Notes: generated from the letters alone by a model not told the origin. DNA of 64,000 nucleotides from CAYGEY01 sp964349065 (GCA_964349065.1 CAYGEY010000002.1:3066-67065), one strand, 5' to 3'; counted from the stretch's first letter, positions 50,093 through 59,323 are shown. Program-made: numbers and translations.

Positions 50093-51865
50093 CTAAATAG
50101 CTTTCAACTGTTCAAACAACTTCTCAATCACCTTCATACCTTTGTTGTAAAACTCACTTGTCCCAAACTCAATCCCGAAGACTGATTTAATCATGTCATG
50201 AGGGGACTTACTTGATCCAAGTGATAAAAATTGCTCATACTTTGGAATAAAATCTGCAGGATTTTCTAAGTATTGTTCGTACAGACAGAGCACCACCAAC
50301 AAACTCATCGGATACGTGAAGTAATAAAACGGCGTCTGGAAAATATGGGGAATACGAGCCCATGCATAGCGATCAAGATCGGTGCCGATGATATCTTTCC
50401 CTTTCACTTCATTGGAAAACCCTTCCCAAATATCACACATTTCTTCTGGAGAAAGAACACCCTTTGCCAATTTTTCATGCACAACAATTTCAAATCTCGT
50501 CACAGTGAGAGCACTCATGGTACAATACAAAAGATCTTCAATGTGGTGTGAAAGGAGACTGCGTTTTTCCTCCCTGTCAGTGAGAGTTTTCATGTAATGA
50601 TCAAGTAACAGAAGCTCTGCAAATTGAGATGCAGATTCAGCAATTACTTTGGAATGATTACGAAGAAGGTATGGCTGATGTTCCTGAGTTAAAAGAGAAT
50701 GAACTCCGTGACCAAGCTCATGGATCATCGTAAATACTTCCCGAATCTTTGGTTGGTAGTTGAGTAGAATAAACGGATGTTCATACATCGACCATGAATA
50801 TGCGCCGGCATATTTATTCCCTCCTTCGCGTGCATCGATCCAGCTGTTATCAAAAAATTGTTTTGCAAGACTTGCGAACTTTTCTGAAAATCCTGAAAAA
50901 GTGGCGAGGACCGTTTCTTTGGCAGTATCAAATGGGATAGGTGCTTCATGCGTAGAAAGTGGAGCCCCCATATCATACACATACATTTCTTCTAACCCAA
51001 GTTCTTTCTTTTTCCACGCATAATACTCGTGGTACAGTGGGATGTACTCTTTTATAACTTCAATCATCTCTTTTGTATCTGAGTCTGCCACTTCATCCCC
51101 CATAGCTGAACGGAAAAGACCGTTCGGGTAGCCACGTACATCCTTTGAATCTTGTTCAAAACTGCTCACCACCTGTGCATATGTGTATCCCAAAATATGC
51201 ATGGTATCTTTGAACGGTTGTTTCATCAATTTGGAGGCCTGTTTACGCAGGTCTCTATTTGGAGAGGAGAGATAGTTCTTCAAAAGAGATTGATTCATCT
51301 TAATCTTTTTTCCTTCATCTTCGATTTCTCCAAAATCAAAATGGGAAACTAATTCTGTGTGCATATTACGCCATCCCTCCTGCGCAAAACGGTCTTTGCT
51401 GATTAAAAGCATTTCAGATTTTTCATCTAACGTGTATTTTTCATACAATTTCACCACTTCAAAAAATCGTTGATATCTTGCCAGATTTTCATCATGTGAA
51501 AATTTTTCTATTTCTTCTGTAGGAATTTTTTTCAAGAATTGAGAAAACCATTCGAGCTTGCCTTCCACTTCTGTGAGGAGCGCGGTTGCAGAATCAAACG
51601 CTTTTTTTGCATCGGTGTTTTTTGTATCAACGTCATATTGCATTCGGGCAAAAGCATAATAGTGAAGTACTTGCACTTCAATCTCCTCATACGCTTTAAG
51701 GCTTTCAAATAAATGATTTGTATCTATGGGTATTGCTGACAGATGGGAACGTTTTTCTTCAAAATCTTTCAAGGCTGTCTCAAGGTTCTTGGGTGCATCA
51801 AGATATTCTTTACTATCAAAACTCGTAAATAAATCAGTAAGATCCCACATTGGAAGTGTCGACAT
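50093..51865 (-). CDS. pepF: Oligoendopeptidase F family metallopeptidase (M3B)
   Basis: Cytoplasmic zinc peptidase cleaving short peptides. 590 residues with the zinc motif MIHELGHGVHSLL (HELGH near 380) and downstream Glu in AESASQFAELLLLDHY. LPMWDLTDLF near the N-terminus and YAWARIPHIFQTPFYYFTYP near the C-terminus are typical of PepF. Full length. May supply amino acids from imported peptides. Confidence 0.95.
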   Translation of the reverse strand: MSTLPMWDLTDLFTSFDSKEYLDAPKNLETALKDFEEKRSHLSAIPIDTNHLFESLKAYEEIEVQVLHYYAFARMQYDVDTKNTDAKKAFDSATALLTEVEGKLEWFSQFLKKIPTEEIEKFSHDENLARYQRFFEVVKLYEKYTLDEKSEMLLISKDRFAQEGWRNMHTELVSHFDFGEIEDEGKKIKMNQSLLKNYLSSPNRDLRKQASKLMKQPFKDTMHILGYTYAQVVSSFEQDSKDVRGYPNGLFRSAMGDEVADSDTKEMIEVIKEYIPLYHEYYAWKKKELGLEEMYVYDMGAPLSTHEAPIPFDTAKETVLATFSGFSEKFASLAKQFFDNSWIDAREGGNKYAGAYSWSMYEHPFILLNYQPKIREVFTMIHELGHGVHSLLTQEHQPYLLRNHSKVIAESASQFAELLLLDHYMKTLTDREEKRSLLSHHIEDLLYCTMSALTVTRFEIVVHEKLAKGVLSPEEMCDIWEGFSNEVKGKDIIGTDLDRYAWARIPHIFQTPFYYFTYPMSLLVVLCLYEQYLENPADFIPKYEQFLSLGSSKSPHDMIKSVFGIEFGTSEFYNKGMKVIEKLFEQLKAI

Positions 51866-51979
51866 GTTGTACTTGTAAATTTTAGTACGCTTAGTATCAC
51901 AAAAATTTGAAAAAAGAAAAGACCTTGTTCTTTGTTTGTGTATAATTTACACTTATTATGAAGATTGTAAAAACAAATC

Positions 51980-52621
51980 ATGACAAAAACAGCATTATTA
52001 CTCATTGATATACAAAATGATTTTCTTCCCGGTGGCTCCCTTTCAGTTCATGAAGGTGATCAGGTGATACCTGTTGCAAATGAACTTATTATTTTTGCAC
52101 GTAAGCATAATTGGCTTGTCATAGCGACGCAGGATTGGCACCCGAAAAATCATAGGAGTTTTGCTATCAACAATCCTGGAGCGAAAGTTTATGATAAAGG
52201 AGTGCTCGATGGTCTCCCACAAGTTTGGTGGCCTGTGCACTGCGTTCAGGGTTCACATGGGGCAAAGATTGCGAAGGAGTTACTGAAACCTGATATTGTT
52301 ATTCAAAAAGGCATGCATCCCAATATAGATAGTTACAGCGGTTTTTTTGATAACGCTCACAGGGCGAAAACTGAGCTTGATGATTTGCTCAAAAAACATC
52401 ATGCACAGAAGCTTGTTATTTTGGGCATTGCAACTGATTACTGTGTGAAATATACGGTGTTGGATGGACTGTCTCTGGGATATGAAGTTATGGTTGTCAC
52501 AGACGGTTGTCGAGGTGTGGATATGCCGAATGGGAGCTGTGATGAGGCGTTTGCAGAGATGAAAAAATCCGGAGCGATTTTGGCAACATTAGATAAAACT
52601 ATAAAAAACTTGCAATTGTAG
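51980..52621 (+). CDS. pncA: Nicotinamidase (pyrazinamidase)
   Basis: Nicotinamide to nicotinate for NAD salvage. 213 residues: LLIDIQNDFLPGGSL (catalytic Asp near 10), TQDWHPKNHRSF with metal-binding Asp and His residues, and GIATDYCVKYTVLDG with the nucleophilic Cys. A TGTG-TATAAT box is about 35 bases upstream. Stands alone between pepF (divergent) and trhO. Confidence 0.94.
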   Translation: MTKTALLLIDIQNDFLPGGSLSVHEGDQVIPVANELIIFARKHNWLVIATQDWHPKNHRSFAINNPGAKVYDKGVLDGLPQVWWPVHCVQGSHGAKIAKELLKPDIVIQKGMHPNIDSYSGFFDNAHRAKTELDDLLKKHHAQKLVILGIATDYCVKYTVLDGLSLGYEVMVVTDGCRGVDMPNGSCDEAFAEMKKSGAILATLDKTIKNLQL

Positions 52622-52670
52622 CGCTTTTTCTTATGATTCTCTCATAAAAGTATCATATTATCGTTTTACT

Positions 52671-53585
52671 ATGGCACTCTCACACGAACACCCTTATGCA
52701 GTACTCCTCTATTATAAATTTGTCGATATTGCAGATCCACATACAGTTGTGTATGACCATCTGACGGTGTGTAAAAATCTTAACCTTTTGGGAAGGATTT
52801 ATATTTCAGAAGAAGGAATAAACGGGACATGCAGTGGGAAAGTTGAAGATTTGGAAAAGTATTTGAAATACATGAAGAAGCATCCGCTTTTTGAAGATAC
52901 AAAGTTTAAAATAGATAATGTAAATGAGCATGCATTTCGAAAAATATTTGTGCGATATCGTCCGGAAATTGTGGCTTCTGATTTGTTTGATGCAGTTCAT
53001 CCGAAAGAAGGCGGAAAGCATTTATCCCCGGCTCAGTGGCAGGAGATGGCAAAAAATGATCCGGATGCTGTGATGTTTGACGCAAGAAATAATTATGAAT
53101 CAGTGATCGGGACATTTGAAGGTGCTGTAGTACCAAATACAGAGAGGTTTCGTGATTTGAAAGATATGGTGGACGAAGGAAAATTTGATGAATTGAAAGA
53201 TAAGAAATTAATGATGTTTTGTACCGGCGGAATACGATGCGAAAAGATCAGCGCTTATTTTAAAAAGAAGGGGTTTAATGATGTGTACCAGCTCGATGGT
53301 GGGATAGTGAGTTATGCGAAAAAAATTCCGGAGGAGGAAAGGCTATTTAAAGGAAAATGTTTTGTGTTTGATGATAGGATTGCCGTGCCGATCACGAAAG
53401 ATGTATTGTCGGAGTGCTACCACTGCGGCGTAGCATGTGACCGGTATTTAAATTGTACGAATGCAGAGTGTAATGAACTTTTTTTATGCTGTGATGATTG
53501 TGAAGTAATGACAGGGCATGCATGCAGTGAGGCATGTGCAGCACAGCCACGAGCAGAGTGGAAGAGGAAAGATTTGGTGGGGTAG
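52671..53585 (+). CDS. trhO: tRNA uridine-34 hydroxylase (TrhO/UPF0176 rhodanese)
   Basis: Oxygen-dependent formation of 5-hydroxyuridine at tRNA position 34 in characterised members. 304 residues: an N-terminal acylphosphatase-like part (about 1-100, with SEEGINGTCSG), a rhodanese domain with active-site loop FCTGGIRCEK, and a C-terminal Cys-rich zinc region (CYHCGVACDRYLNC, CCDDCE, C-A-C pairs). Full length. Confidence 0.93.
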   Translation: MALSHEHPYAVLLYYKFVDIADPHTVVYDHLTVCKNLNLLGRIYISEEGINGTCSGKVEDLEKYLKYMKKHPLFEDTKFKIDNVNEHAFRKIFVRYRPEIVASDLFDAVHPKEGGKHLSPAQWQEMAKNDPDAVMFDARNNYESVIGTFEGAVVPNTERFRDLKDMVDEGKFDELKDKKLMMFCTGGIRCEKISAYFKKKGFNDVYQLDGGIVSYAKKIPEEERLFKGKCFVFDDRIAVPITKDVLSECYHCGVACDRYLNCTNAECNELFLCCDDCEVMTGHACSEACAAQPRAEWKRKDLVG

Positions 53586-53666
53586 ATTTTTTTGTTTTTT
53601 TGCTTGCAGAATACTGATTTCTGAGTATTTTTCTGCACGTCTTTAAAAAATAAAAAGGATATTACC

Positions 53667-53933
53667 TTGATCACAGCTCAAAAATCAGAAATTTCTCAGG
53701 TATTTAGAGATTTTGCTCAAAAGAGACATAACATAAAAATTCAAACAATTTTTGGAGGAACTCCAACAAATTTTACCAGCAACAAGGCACTCAATGATGC
53801 TCTGAAAGAAGCTCAAGCAAACCAGCAACAAGCACAAATCACCTGGAACTTGATTGTCTTCAACTACCACCATGTACATTTGTTTCCACAGGGTGGAAAT
53901 CAAAGGATTGTGGTGACCAAAAAATATAAATAA
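53667..53933 (+). CDS. Small protein, paralog A of a 90-residue family
   Basis: 88 residues, TTG start with AAAAAGGA seven bases upstream. Unrecognised, but similar to the gene at 54759: FRDFAQKRHNIKI against FREYARKNYGIEI, ALNDALKEA against ALNEAFRKA, and ITWNLIVFNYHHVHL against TVWNFEFCYLYVHL. Looks like an alpha-beta fold. Separated from its paralog by one gene on the other strand. Confidence 0.6.
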   Translation: MITAQKSEISQVFRDFAQKRHNIKIQTIFGGTPTNFTSNKALNDALKEAQANQQQAQITWNLIVFNYHHVHLFPQGGNQRIVVTKKYK

Positions 53934-53947
53934 AGAAAATACATGAT

Positions 53948-53979
53948 AAGAACCCTTCCGGTTAACTGGAAGGGTTCTT
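53948..53979. terminator. Bidirectional terminator between convergent genes
   Basis: Perfect 12-base stem AAGAACCCTTCC / GGAAGGGTTCTT with TTT after it on the plus strand. Confidence 0.8.
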
Positions 53980-53989
53980 TAACTGTTTT

Positions 53990-54598
53990 TTAGATGTTGC
54001 TATTCAATAGTGCATCAACCTCTTGCCAGGCAGAACCTATATCAGTTATATTATCTTCGAACGAATCTTCCAGTCCCTTCCTTCGAATAAATACTACAAG
54101 TAACTGACCAACATAGGCATGGAGCTTCACAAGATAATTTACTGCATCTTCAGTTGGCATTGCAATGAGCTTGTCAATCTTCAACAGTGAAGTATCTGAC
54201 TCATTTTTAGCCAAAGATGAGCATTCACATACAACTACTTCTATCTGTTTTTCCTCAATCTCTTTTTCTAAAAGGCATTTCAGCCAAGAATAGGCTTTCG
54301 ATCCTTTCATTGCTCTTTTCGCCATTCTCTCTGCTACCGGGTCGCTGTCAGATTGATAGAATGCATAGATATTTTTTATGTTTTCATGAACCTTTTGTAA
54401 TTCTTCCTCTGTAAATTTAATGCTTACATCAAGCAATTCTTGACGAATCACACTCAGCGCTGGCCGGTCTAGATTTTTCAATAAATGAAATCTTTTGCCG
54501 ACATACTTTGACATCACAGTGATAGCTCTCAAGACAGGTTCATTTCCATAGAGAAAATCTAAATGTTTGATTAGTCTATTTAGATCAATTTCTAACAT
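53990..54598 (-). CDS. Hypothetical helical protein
   Basis: 202 residues, unrecognised, helical, with two close cysteines near 125-127 (CEC). The AGGAG ribosome site nine bases before the ATG lies in CTAGGAGCAAAAA, like the leader of the gene at 40198. Flanked by the two paralogous small genes on the other strand. No membrane segment. Confidence 0.6.
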   Translation of the reverse strand: MLEIDLNRLIKHLDFLYGNEPVLRAITVMSKYVGKRFHLLKNLDRPALSVIRQELLDVSIKFTEEELQKVHENIKNIYAFYQSDSDPVAERMAKRAMKGSKAYSWLKCLLEKEIEEKQIEVVVCECSSLAKNESDTSLLKIDKLIAMPTEDAVNYLVKLHAYVGQLLVVFIRRKGLEDSFEDNITDIGSAWQEVDALLNSNI

Positions 54599-54704
54599 AT
54601 TTTTTGCTCCTAGTTTCTTTCGTTTTTTTACACAATAATTTATATTTGTTTTATGTCAACTCCAACGCCACTCAGAAACGAATATATATACATTTTCAAA
54701 GTAT

Positions 54705-54733
54705 TTACAAAAAGATTTTTTATATTTATATTA
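54705..54733 (+). promoter_or_regulatory. Promoter of the 54759 gene
   Basis: TTTACA, 17 bases, TATATT in a very A/T-rich stretch, about 25 bases before the ATG. Confidence 0.5.
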
Positions 54734-54758
54734 TTATAAAAAAGGAAACATATCTAAC

Positions 54759-55037
54759 ATGTATGAATCTGAAAAAGATTTCAGAGAATATGCACGAAAA
54801 AACTATGGAATCGAAATCGGTATAATTCACGATCAGATTCCTTATAATTTTCAAAATCTTCCTCATGTAGTTGCCGCACTAAATGAAGCATTTAGAAAAG
54901 CAAATACCGTCTGGAATTTTGAATTTTGTTATTTGTACGTACATTTGACTACAAACACTCCTAATATATGCAATAGAAAAGTATATAAGAATGGAGTGTT
55001 TGAGGAAAATGAGTGGAGTCCACCTCTTCAAAGCTAA
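54759..55037 (+). CDS. Small protein, paralog B of a 90-residue family
   Basis: 92 residues, related to the gene at 53667 across most of its length (see that entry). AAGGAAA lies about 12 bases before the ATG. Three cysteines not arranged in pairs. Unrecognised; two diverged copies within 1.4 kb suggest an older duplication. Confidence 0.6.
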   Translation: MYESEKDFREYARKNYGIEIGIIHDQIPYNFQNLPHVVAALNEAFRKANTVWNFEFCYLYVHLTTNTPNICNRKVYKNGVFEENEWSPPLQS

Positions 55038-55074
55038 AAGTCTGTTTGAGAAATTCAATTTTTCAGACAGACTT
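55038..55074. terminator. Hairpin between convergent genes 54759 and xth
   Basis: AAGTCTGT.TGA / TCA.ACAGACTT type stem with mismatches near the loop. Confidence 0.65.
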
Positions 55075-55095
55075 ATTCAAAAATGTTAAATATAT

Positions 55096-55860
55096 TTACT
55101 TTAACTCCAACACCACCGGGCAATGATCTGATCCTCTGAGATCATTCCTGATTGTAATCCCCTTAATATCCGGCACTACATCCTCAGATACCACGAAATA
55201 ATCAATCCTCCACCCGACATTGTTATCCCGTGCGCGAAATCGTTGATCCCACCACGTATATACATCCTTAGTCTCCGGGTTGAGATGTCTCCATACGTCT
55301 ACATACCCGTTTTCTAAAAGCTTGGTAAACCATTCTCTCTCCATTGGTAAAAATCCGGAGTTGTTCACATTCGCCTTTGGTCGCGCCAAATCAATCTCAT
55401 TGTGCGCAACATTAAAGTCTCCACATGAGATTATTTTTTGGCCTTTTGCACGCTCCTTATTAAACACATCAATCATATATTCACTAAACCGCATTTTGTA
55501 ATCCAGTCGCTCCGGACCACTTCCCCCATTTGGGAAATATATTCCATATATCGAATACTTCCCGATCACAGCTTTGATCACGCGACCCTCAATATCAAAC
55601 TCAGGATTCTCAATCCCATTCTCCACTTTGTCCGGGGTGATCCGAGTAAACAACGCCGTCCCGCTATACCCCTTCCTCTCCGCCGGATTCCAATATGTTT
55701 TGTAATGCTCGTGCTCCAATAATTCCTTTCCCAACTGATCAACCTGTGCCTTAATTTCTTGTAAAAACACTAGCTCAGGAGCCTCTTCATGAAGCATTTC
55801 TAAAAACCCTTTTTTGAGAATAGCACGGACACCGTTGACATTGAACGTCATGATTTTCAT
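55096..55860 (-). CDS. xth: Exodeoxyribonuclease III / AP endonuclease
   Basis: Cuts DNA 5' to abasic sites in base-excision repair. 254 residues: MTFNVNGVRAIL, LQEIKAQ (metal-binding Glu), YGIYFPNGG, SCGDFNVAHNEIDLARP (catalytic Asp and Asn), WRIDYFVVS and GSDHCPVVLEL (catalytic His). Complete. No LexA-like operator seen upstream. Confidence 0.96.
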   Translation of the reverse strand: MKIMTFNVNGVRAILKKGFLEMLHEEAPELVFLQEIKAQVDQLGKELLEHEHYKTYWNPAERKGYSGTALFTRITPDKVENGIENPEFDIEGRVIKAVIGKYSIYGIYFPNGGSGPERLDYKMRFSEYMIDVFNKERAKGQKIISCGDFNVAHNEIDLARPKANVNNSGFLPMEREWFTKLLENGYVDVWRHLNPETKDVYTWWDQRFRARDNNVGWRIDYFVVSEDVVPDIKGITIRNDLRGSDHCPVVLELK

Positions 55861-55995
55861 GGTAGCGATGTGAGAAATATTGCGAAAGTAGTATGGCGGG
55901 GAAGGTGGATGTGTGCAAGATTATGGTGGATTTTGTGAATAAATTCTCTTGCGTTTGCGGTGATGATTAGTAAAATACCTTCAGTTCATAGCGTG

Positions 55996-56070
55996 CGGGT
56001 ATAGTTCAATTGGCTAGAATTACTGCCTTCCAAGCAGTCTATATGGGTTCGAGTCCCATTACCCGCTCCA
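55996..56070 (+). tRNA. tRNA-Gly (anticodon UCC)
   Basis: Acceptor stem GCGGGTA / TACCCGC, anticodon arm ACTGC-CTTCCAA-GCAGT giving UCC, T-arm TGGG-TTCGAGT-CCCA, discriminator U and encoded CCA. It reads GGA/GGG Gly codons; it is not the UCA-anticodon glycine tRNA that marks UGA-recoding lineages. A promoter-like CTTGCG, 17 bases, TAAAAT precedes it. Confidence 0.97.
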
Positions 56071-56082
56071 GAATTAGAAAAT

Positions 56083-56625
56083 CTATAAACCTTGTTTTTC
56101 AAGTATTTCATCTATTGAGCTTGAGAGGTCTTTGATCGTACCGTTATTCATAATGCTATAATCAGCAAGTTTCATACATTCAAAAAGCCTTTGAACAGTG
56201 CCCGAATTCTCTAAACGCTCACGTTCAATAAACTCTTCCAAAGAATCAGCTTCACCTAACTTCCCCCTATCTTTTACTCTTTCAAATCGTGTTTTTGGAT
56301 CAGCATCAATACTAATAAGAAAAAAATCTGAATTTTTCCTCAGAAAATCAATTTGCTCCAGCATTCTCATACCTGTAATTATCCCAATGGAATTTATTTG
56401 ATCCAGTATATATTCAGCAAGATAAGTCGGCCCTTTTTCCTGAGAGATTGTTCTTCCTATTTCAATGAGAGTCTCCCTTGTAGTTGAAAGCCCTTTTGAT
56501 AATGCGATATCTTTAATAGGTTGGCTTATCTGAAAATGTCCGGCTCCTGTTTTCTTGGCAATATATTCTGCGCATGTGTCTTTACCAACTCCTATTGGAC
56601 CGATTATGCCTATGACTTTTTTCAT
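56083..56625 (-). CDS. P-loop nucleotide kinase (dNMP-kinase / dephospho-CoA-kinase-like)
   Basis: 180 residues. Walker A GPIGVGKDT at the N-terminus, then AEYIAKKTGAGHFQISQPIKD, and a C-terminal region with RVKDRGKLGEADSLEEFIERE (lid-like Arg residues). The GKDT...PIKD arrangement resembles deoxynucleoside monophosphate kinases of T4 type, though dephospho-CoA kinase and AAA_18 kinases are alternatives. The frame opens 17 codons earlier; ATG 56625 gives the P-loop start. Divergent from the thymidylate-synthase-family gene. Confidence 0.75.
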   Translation of the reverse strand: MKKVIGIIGPIGVGKDTCAEYIAKKTGAGHFQISQPIKDIALSKGLSTTRETLIEIGRTISQEKGPTYLAEYILDQINSIGIITGMRMLEQIDFLRKNSDFFLISIDADPKTRFERVKDRGKLGEADSLEEFIERERLENSGTVQRLFECMKLADYSIMNNGTIKDLSSSIDEILEKQGL

Positions 56626-56733
56626 GGATTGAATACAAATTATGTGAGCATGATAAAGCAAGATTGATTCAAACACAATTCCATTTACTAAAAACTAAAA
56701 CATTATAGGTTGTTTTATATTCCAAGAATAATA

Positions 56734-57813
56734 ATGCACCCAAACTCAAATCTCATATTGACATCCACTATCGTCACAGCCCCATCCGTGAACACACTCA
56801 ATTTCGAGGCGTTGAAAATAGTACAAAATAAAAACATGCATCCTATCTCCACAAGAGCCGGTGCATGTTATCAAACGAATGACGTGATCTACACTCTCCA
56901 AAACTCTCAAAATCGAGTTCCCACTCTCAGAGAAAAAATGCTGGAATACTTTCGAAAGGAAATGATGGCATATCTCAAAGGCGTTCGAGTGGTGGATGCA
57001 GAAAACGGTCTCGGTCATGCATCTAAATATTGGTTCAAAATTGCAAATCACGAAAGAGAGATTAATTCCAATTACGGTCACTATATTTTTTTCCAGGAAA
57101 TACCCGGGAGGCAGGAAATTTTTCCAAAAAATACACAGTTCTTCTGGGCGGCAGAGCGGCTTGTCGAGAATATCCATACACGTCGTGCCATTATCAACAT
57201 AAATCAACTGCATCACAAACAAGATGAAGAATACATAGAAGATCATGAAGTCGTCATTGAAAACAGCAGAGATTTCCCGTGCACAGTTTCATTACAATTT
57301 CAAGTTATTGAGAATAAGCTGCATTGTATTGCCAATGCTCGAAGCACGGATATTATCACCGGACTTCCCTATGACATTGCGTTTTTCTCGTTTGTGAATG
57401 AGCTCATGTACCGACACCTCAAACAAAATTATAGTAATGTTAACGAATCCATTCAAATTCTGGAGCTTGGACCAACTGTTATGAAATCCGAGTGCACGCA
57501 AATTTATGAAAATGCGCTTGCAGAAAAGGCTATAAAAGAGATCATCGGGAAGACATATTTCAAACTAAATAAAGCCTGGGAGTTGCAAGGACCATGGTCT
57601 GTGGGTGCACTCATACATGATCTGTCAGAACATATTTCCTCCGTTGAAAAAAATAATGGAGCGGATAATTTTGATAGGAATGGTTCTACATATCCAAATG
57701 AAATAGCGGCTACTGATCCTATGCCGCAAATCACAGATGCCAATCTTGTACTTCATGAAATTTATTCAAAAGAGAAGCCAACTTCTGAAGTGATGAAATG
57801 GGTGTATCAATAA
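56734..57813 (+). CDS. Thymidylate synthase-family protein, possibly (d)CMP hydroxymethylase-like
   Basis: 359 residues. The central part has thymidylate-synthase landmarks: an Arg pair (HTRRAI, 150-151), DFPCTVSLQFQ with the nucleophile Cys183, and NARSTDIITGLPYDI (phosphate-binding Arg203, Ser204; Asp206). In dUMP enzymes the last motif reads PFNI; here the Asn is Asp214. That same Asn-to-Asp change marks dCMP hydroxymethylases (T4 gp42), so a cytosine nucleotide is the likelier substrate. A Tyr in TQIYEN fits the HxY site, with the His lost. The C-terminal 90 residues are unlike ThyA. A frame to 56710 exists upstream through TTG. Confidence 0.7.
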   Translation: MHPNSNLILTSTIVTAPSVNTLNFEALKIVQNKNMHPISTRAGACYQTNDVIYTLQNSQNRVPTLREKMLEYFRKEMMAYLKGVRVVDAENGLGHASKYWFKIANHEREINSNYGHYIFFQEIPGRQEIFPKNTQFFWAAERLVENIHTRRAIININQLHHKQDEEYIEDHEVVIENSRDFPCTVSLQFQVIENKLHCIANARSTDIITGLPYDIAFFSFVNELMYRHLKQNYSNVNESIQILELGPTVMKSECTQIYENALAEKAIKEIIGKTYFKLNKAWELQGPWSVGALIHDLSEHISSVEKNNGADNFDRNGSTYPNEIAATDPMPQITDANLVLHEIYSKEKPTSEVMKWVYQ

Positions 57814-57857
57814 TTTTTTTGTGATATGATGCTCTTGCAATCAATGAACTTCATATT

Positions 57858-58433
57858 ATGCCAAAACTACTTCACTCAAAAAACTTCCTCAGCTTTCTCA
57901 TCATCCTCGATATCTTCATGGCTATTGCCGCGACAGTTTATGATTGGAACAAATATATGGAGCTCCCTTGGTATCTCCTGCTTTTTGCACCAATCTGCCC
58001 TGTTTATCCGCTGTTTATTGCCATTTGTTTTTGGTATGTACTTCAGAAAAAAGAGATTCCAAGTCCCCTTCTCGCCTTTACATTGATGGGGGCGATTTCG
58101 TACGGGATTATGAATTTCATTTTTTATCCCCTGCATATGATTTATGCGGGATTTACATTTCAGATTGTCGGGAATATGCTGTGGGTATTTGTGTATACTG
58201 TGCAAGCGCTTTTGTTAGTGAAAAAGCCACTTCATCCTTCGATGCTTGCGATTGGTTTGATAGGGCTGTATTTTTTATGCAAAGATATTATTGATATGTT
58301 TTTTTATCGATTTTCGTATGTCATTGGGGATGGGTATCCGATGTGGATTAAAGTAGTTTCATTCGTGTGTGTGCTGGTGATTCATGCAGGGTTGGTGGTG
58401 TGGATATGGAGGGGGAGGAAGAAATCCTCTTAA
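57858..58433 (+). CDS. Multi-spanning membrane protein (DUF1405-like)
   Basis: 191 residues with about six transmembrane helices and short loops. WNKYMELPWYLLLFAPICPVYPLF near the first loops recalls the DUF1405 family, an assignment I hold only tentatively. Ends in a basic tail RGRKKSS. Its stop overlaps the convergent ParB-like gene by four bases. Function unknown. Confidence 0.65.
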   Translation: MPKLLHSKNFLSFLIILDIFMAIAATVYDWNKYMELPWYLLLFAPICPVYPLFIAICFWYVLQKKEIPSPLLAFTLMGAISYGIMNFIFYPLHMIYAGFTFQIVGNMLWVFVYTVQALLLVKKPLHPSMLAIGLIGLYFLCKDIIDMFFYRFSYVIGDGYPMWIKVVSFVCVLVIHAGLVVWIWRGRKKSS

Positions 58434-59323
58434 ATTCCAAGCTCCTTTCGAACTTGGGCTAATGATTTAACTTCACCTTTTCTTACTTGTTCTCTGGCAC
58501 TCTTGATATCATGTAAATATAACTTCTTCTCAACCAAACTTATAAGTCTCTTATCAGTTTTCTCATTAATATTCACTGACCTTTCAAAAAACTCATACTT
58601 CCCAGATTCAGAGTTTTTTATCATGCTAGTGACGACTTCTGCGATAGCATCAAAAGGAATTTGTTCATTCGTATCAGGTTTCCTAACTAATGCTACAAGA
58701 TCCTGTAAGGTCGATGTAGGAACCCATTCATTATAAACAATTGGGGATTGGATCTTTTTTCCAACAGCCGCTTTGATTGTTGTCACATTTTGCAAAATTG
58801 CACCAAAAAGCCTTCTGTTGCCGTCAGAAACTATGAACTTGTTATCACGTTCAACAGCAAAGATCGGAAAATGATCCACATCGTTTACGTGCTTTTGGGA
58901 ATTGAAATGATTATCTTTCATCTTTTGAAATTCATCAGCTGGAAGTTTTTGTATAAAATCCTGAACTTCTTTGACGGATGGTTGTAGACTTAGATGCTTA
59001 AATTCCTGAAAATTTACCCCAAAATGAAATTTATCAATTTCAACCATATCTTCACTCCATTCAATATTCTCTGACGTGAGCCAACTCACAATATTTTTAA
59101 GTTTAAAACCTCTGGAAATACCATGGACTCCATTCCAAAAATCTCGAATTGGGGCGAAGGTATGATGACTGTTAAACCAAGTTCGAATCTCGTTATCTAT
59201 TTTTACCCATGTTTGTTCGTCGTTGATAGTGGAAAAAAATTTCCGGAATTCATGGGAAAGGTAATCTTCAGCGATTTTTCTACGAAGCGGATCATAGATG
59301 TGGGATGGGTAGGGGTTTGGCAT
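58430..59323 (-). CDS. ParB/sulfiredoxin-like domain protein
   Basis: 297 residues. The middle contains FPIFAVERDNKFIVSDGNRRLFGAIL, matching the ParB/Srx 'DGnRRl' nucleotide-binding motif, after a helical N-terminal part; the C-terminal 90 residues are helical and charged. Related domains occur in chromosome partition proteins, CTP-dependent switches and some small nucleases or kinases. No ParA or parS site is near, so a partition role is not supported. Confidence 0.65.
   Translation of the reverse strand: MPNPYPSHIYDPLRRKIAEDYLSHEFRKFFSTINDEQTWVKIDNEIRTWFNSHHTFAPIRDFWNGVHGISRGFKLKNIVSWLTSENIEWSEDMVEIDKFHFGVNFQEFKHLSLQPSVKEVQDFIQKLPADEFQKMKDNHFNSQKHVNDVDHFPIFAVERDNKFIVSDGNRRLFGAILQNVTTIKAAVGKKIQSPIVYNEWVPTSTLQDLVALVRKPDTNEQIPFDAIAEVVTSMIKNSESGKYEFFERSVNINEKTDKRLISLVEKKLYLHDIKSAREQVRKGEVKSLAQVRKELGI

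Noticed and set aside
56734..57813. Ordinary thymidylate synthase ThyA
   Set aside because: Asn of PFNI is Asp, the His of the HxY site is missing and the C-terminus is unlike ThyA, so I left the symbol blank.
58430..59323. Chromosome partition ParB
   Set aside because: Only the small nucleotide-binding motif matches; no helix-turn-helix core, no parA neighbour and no parS site seen.
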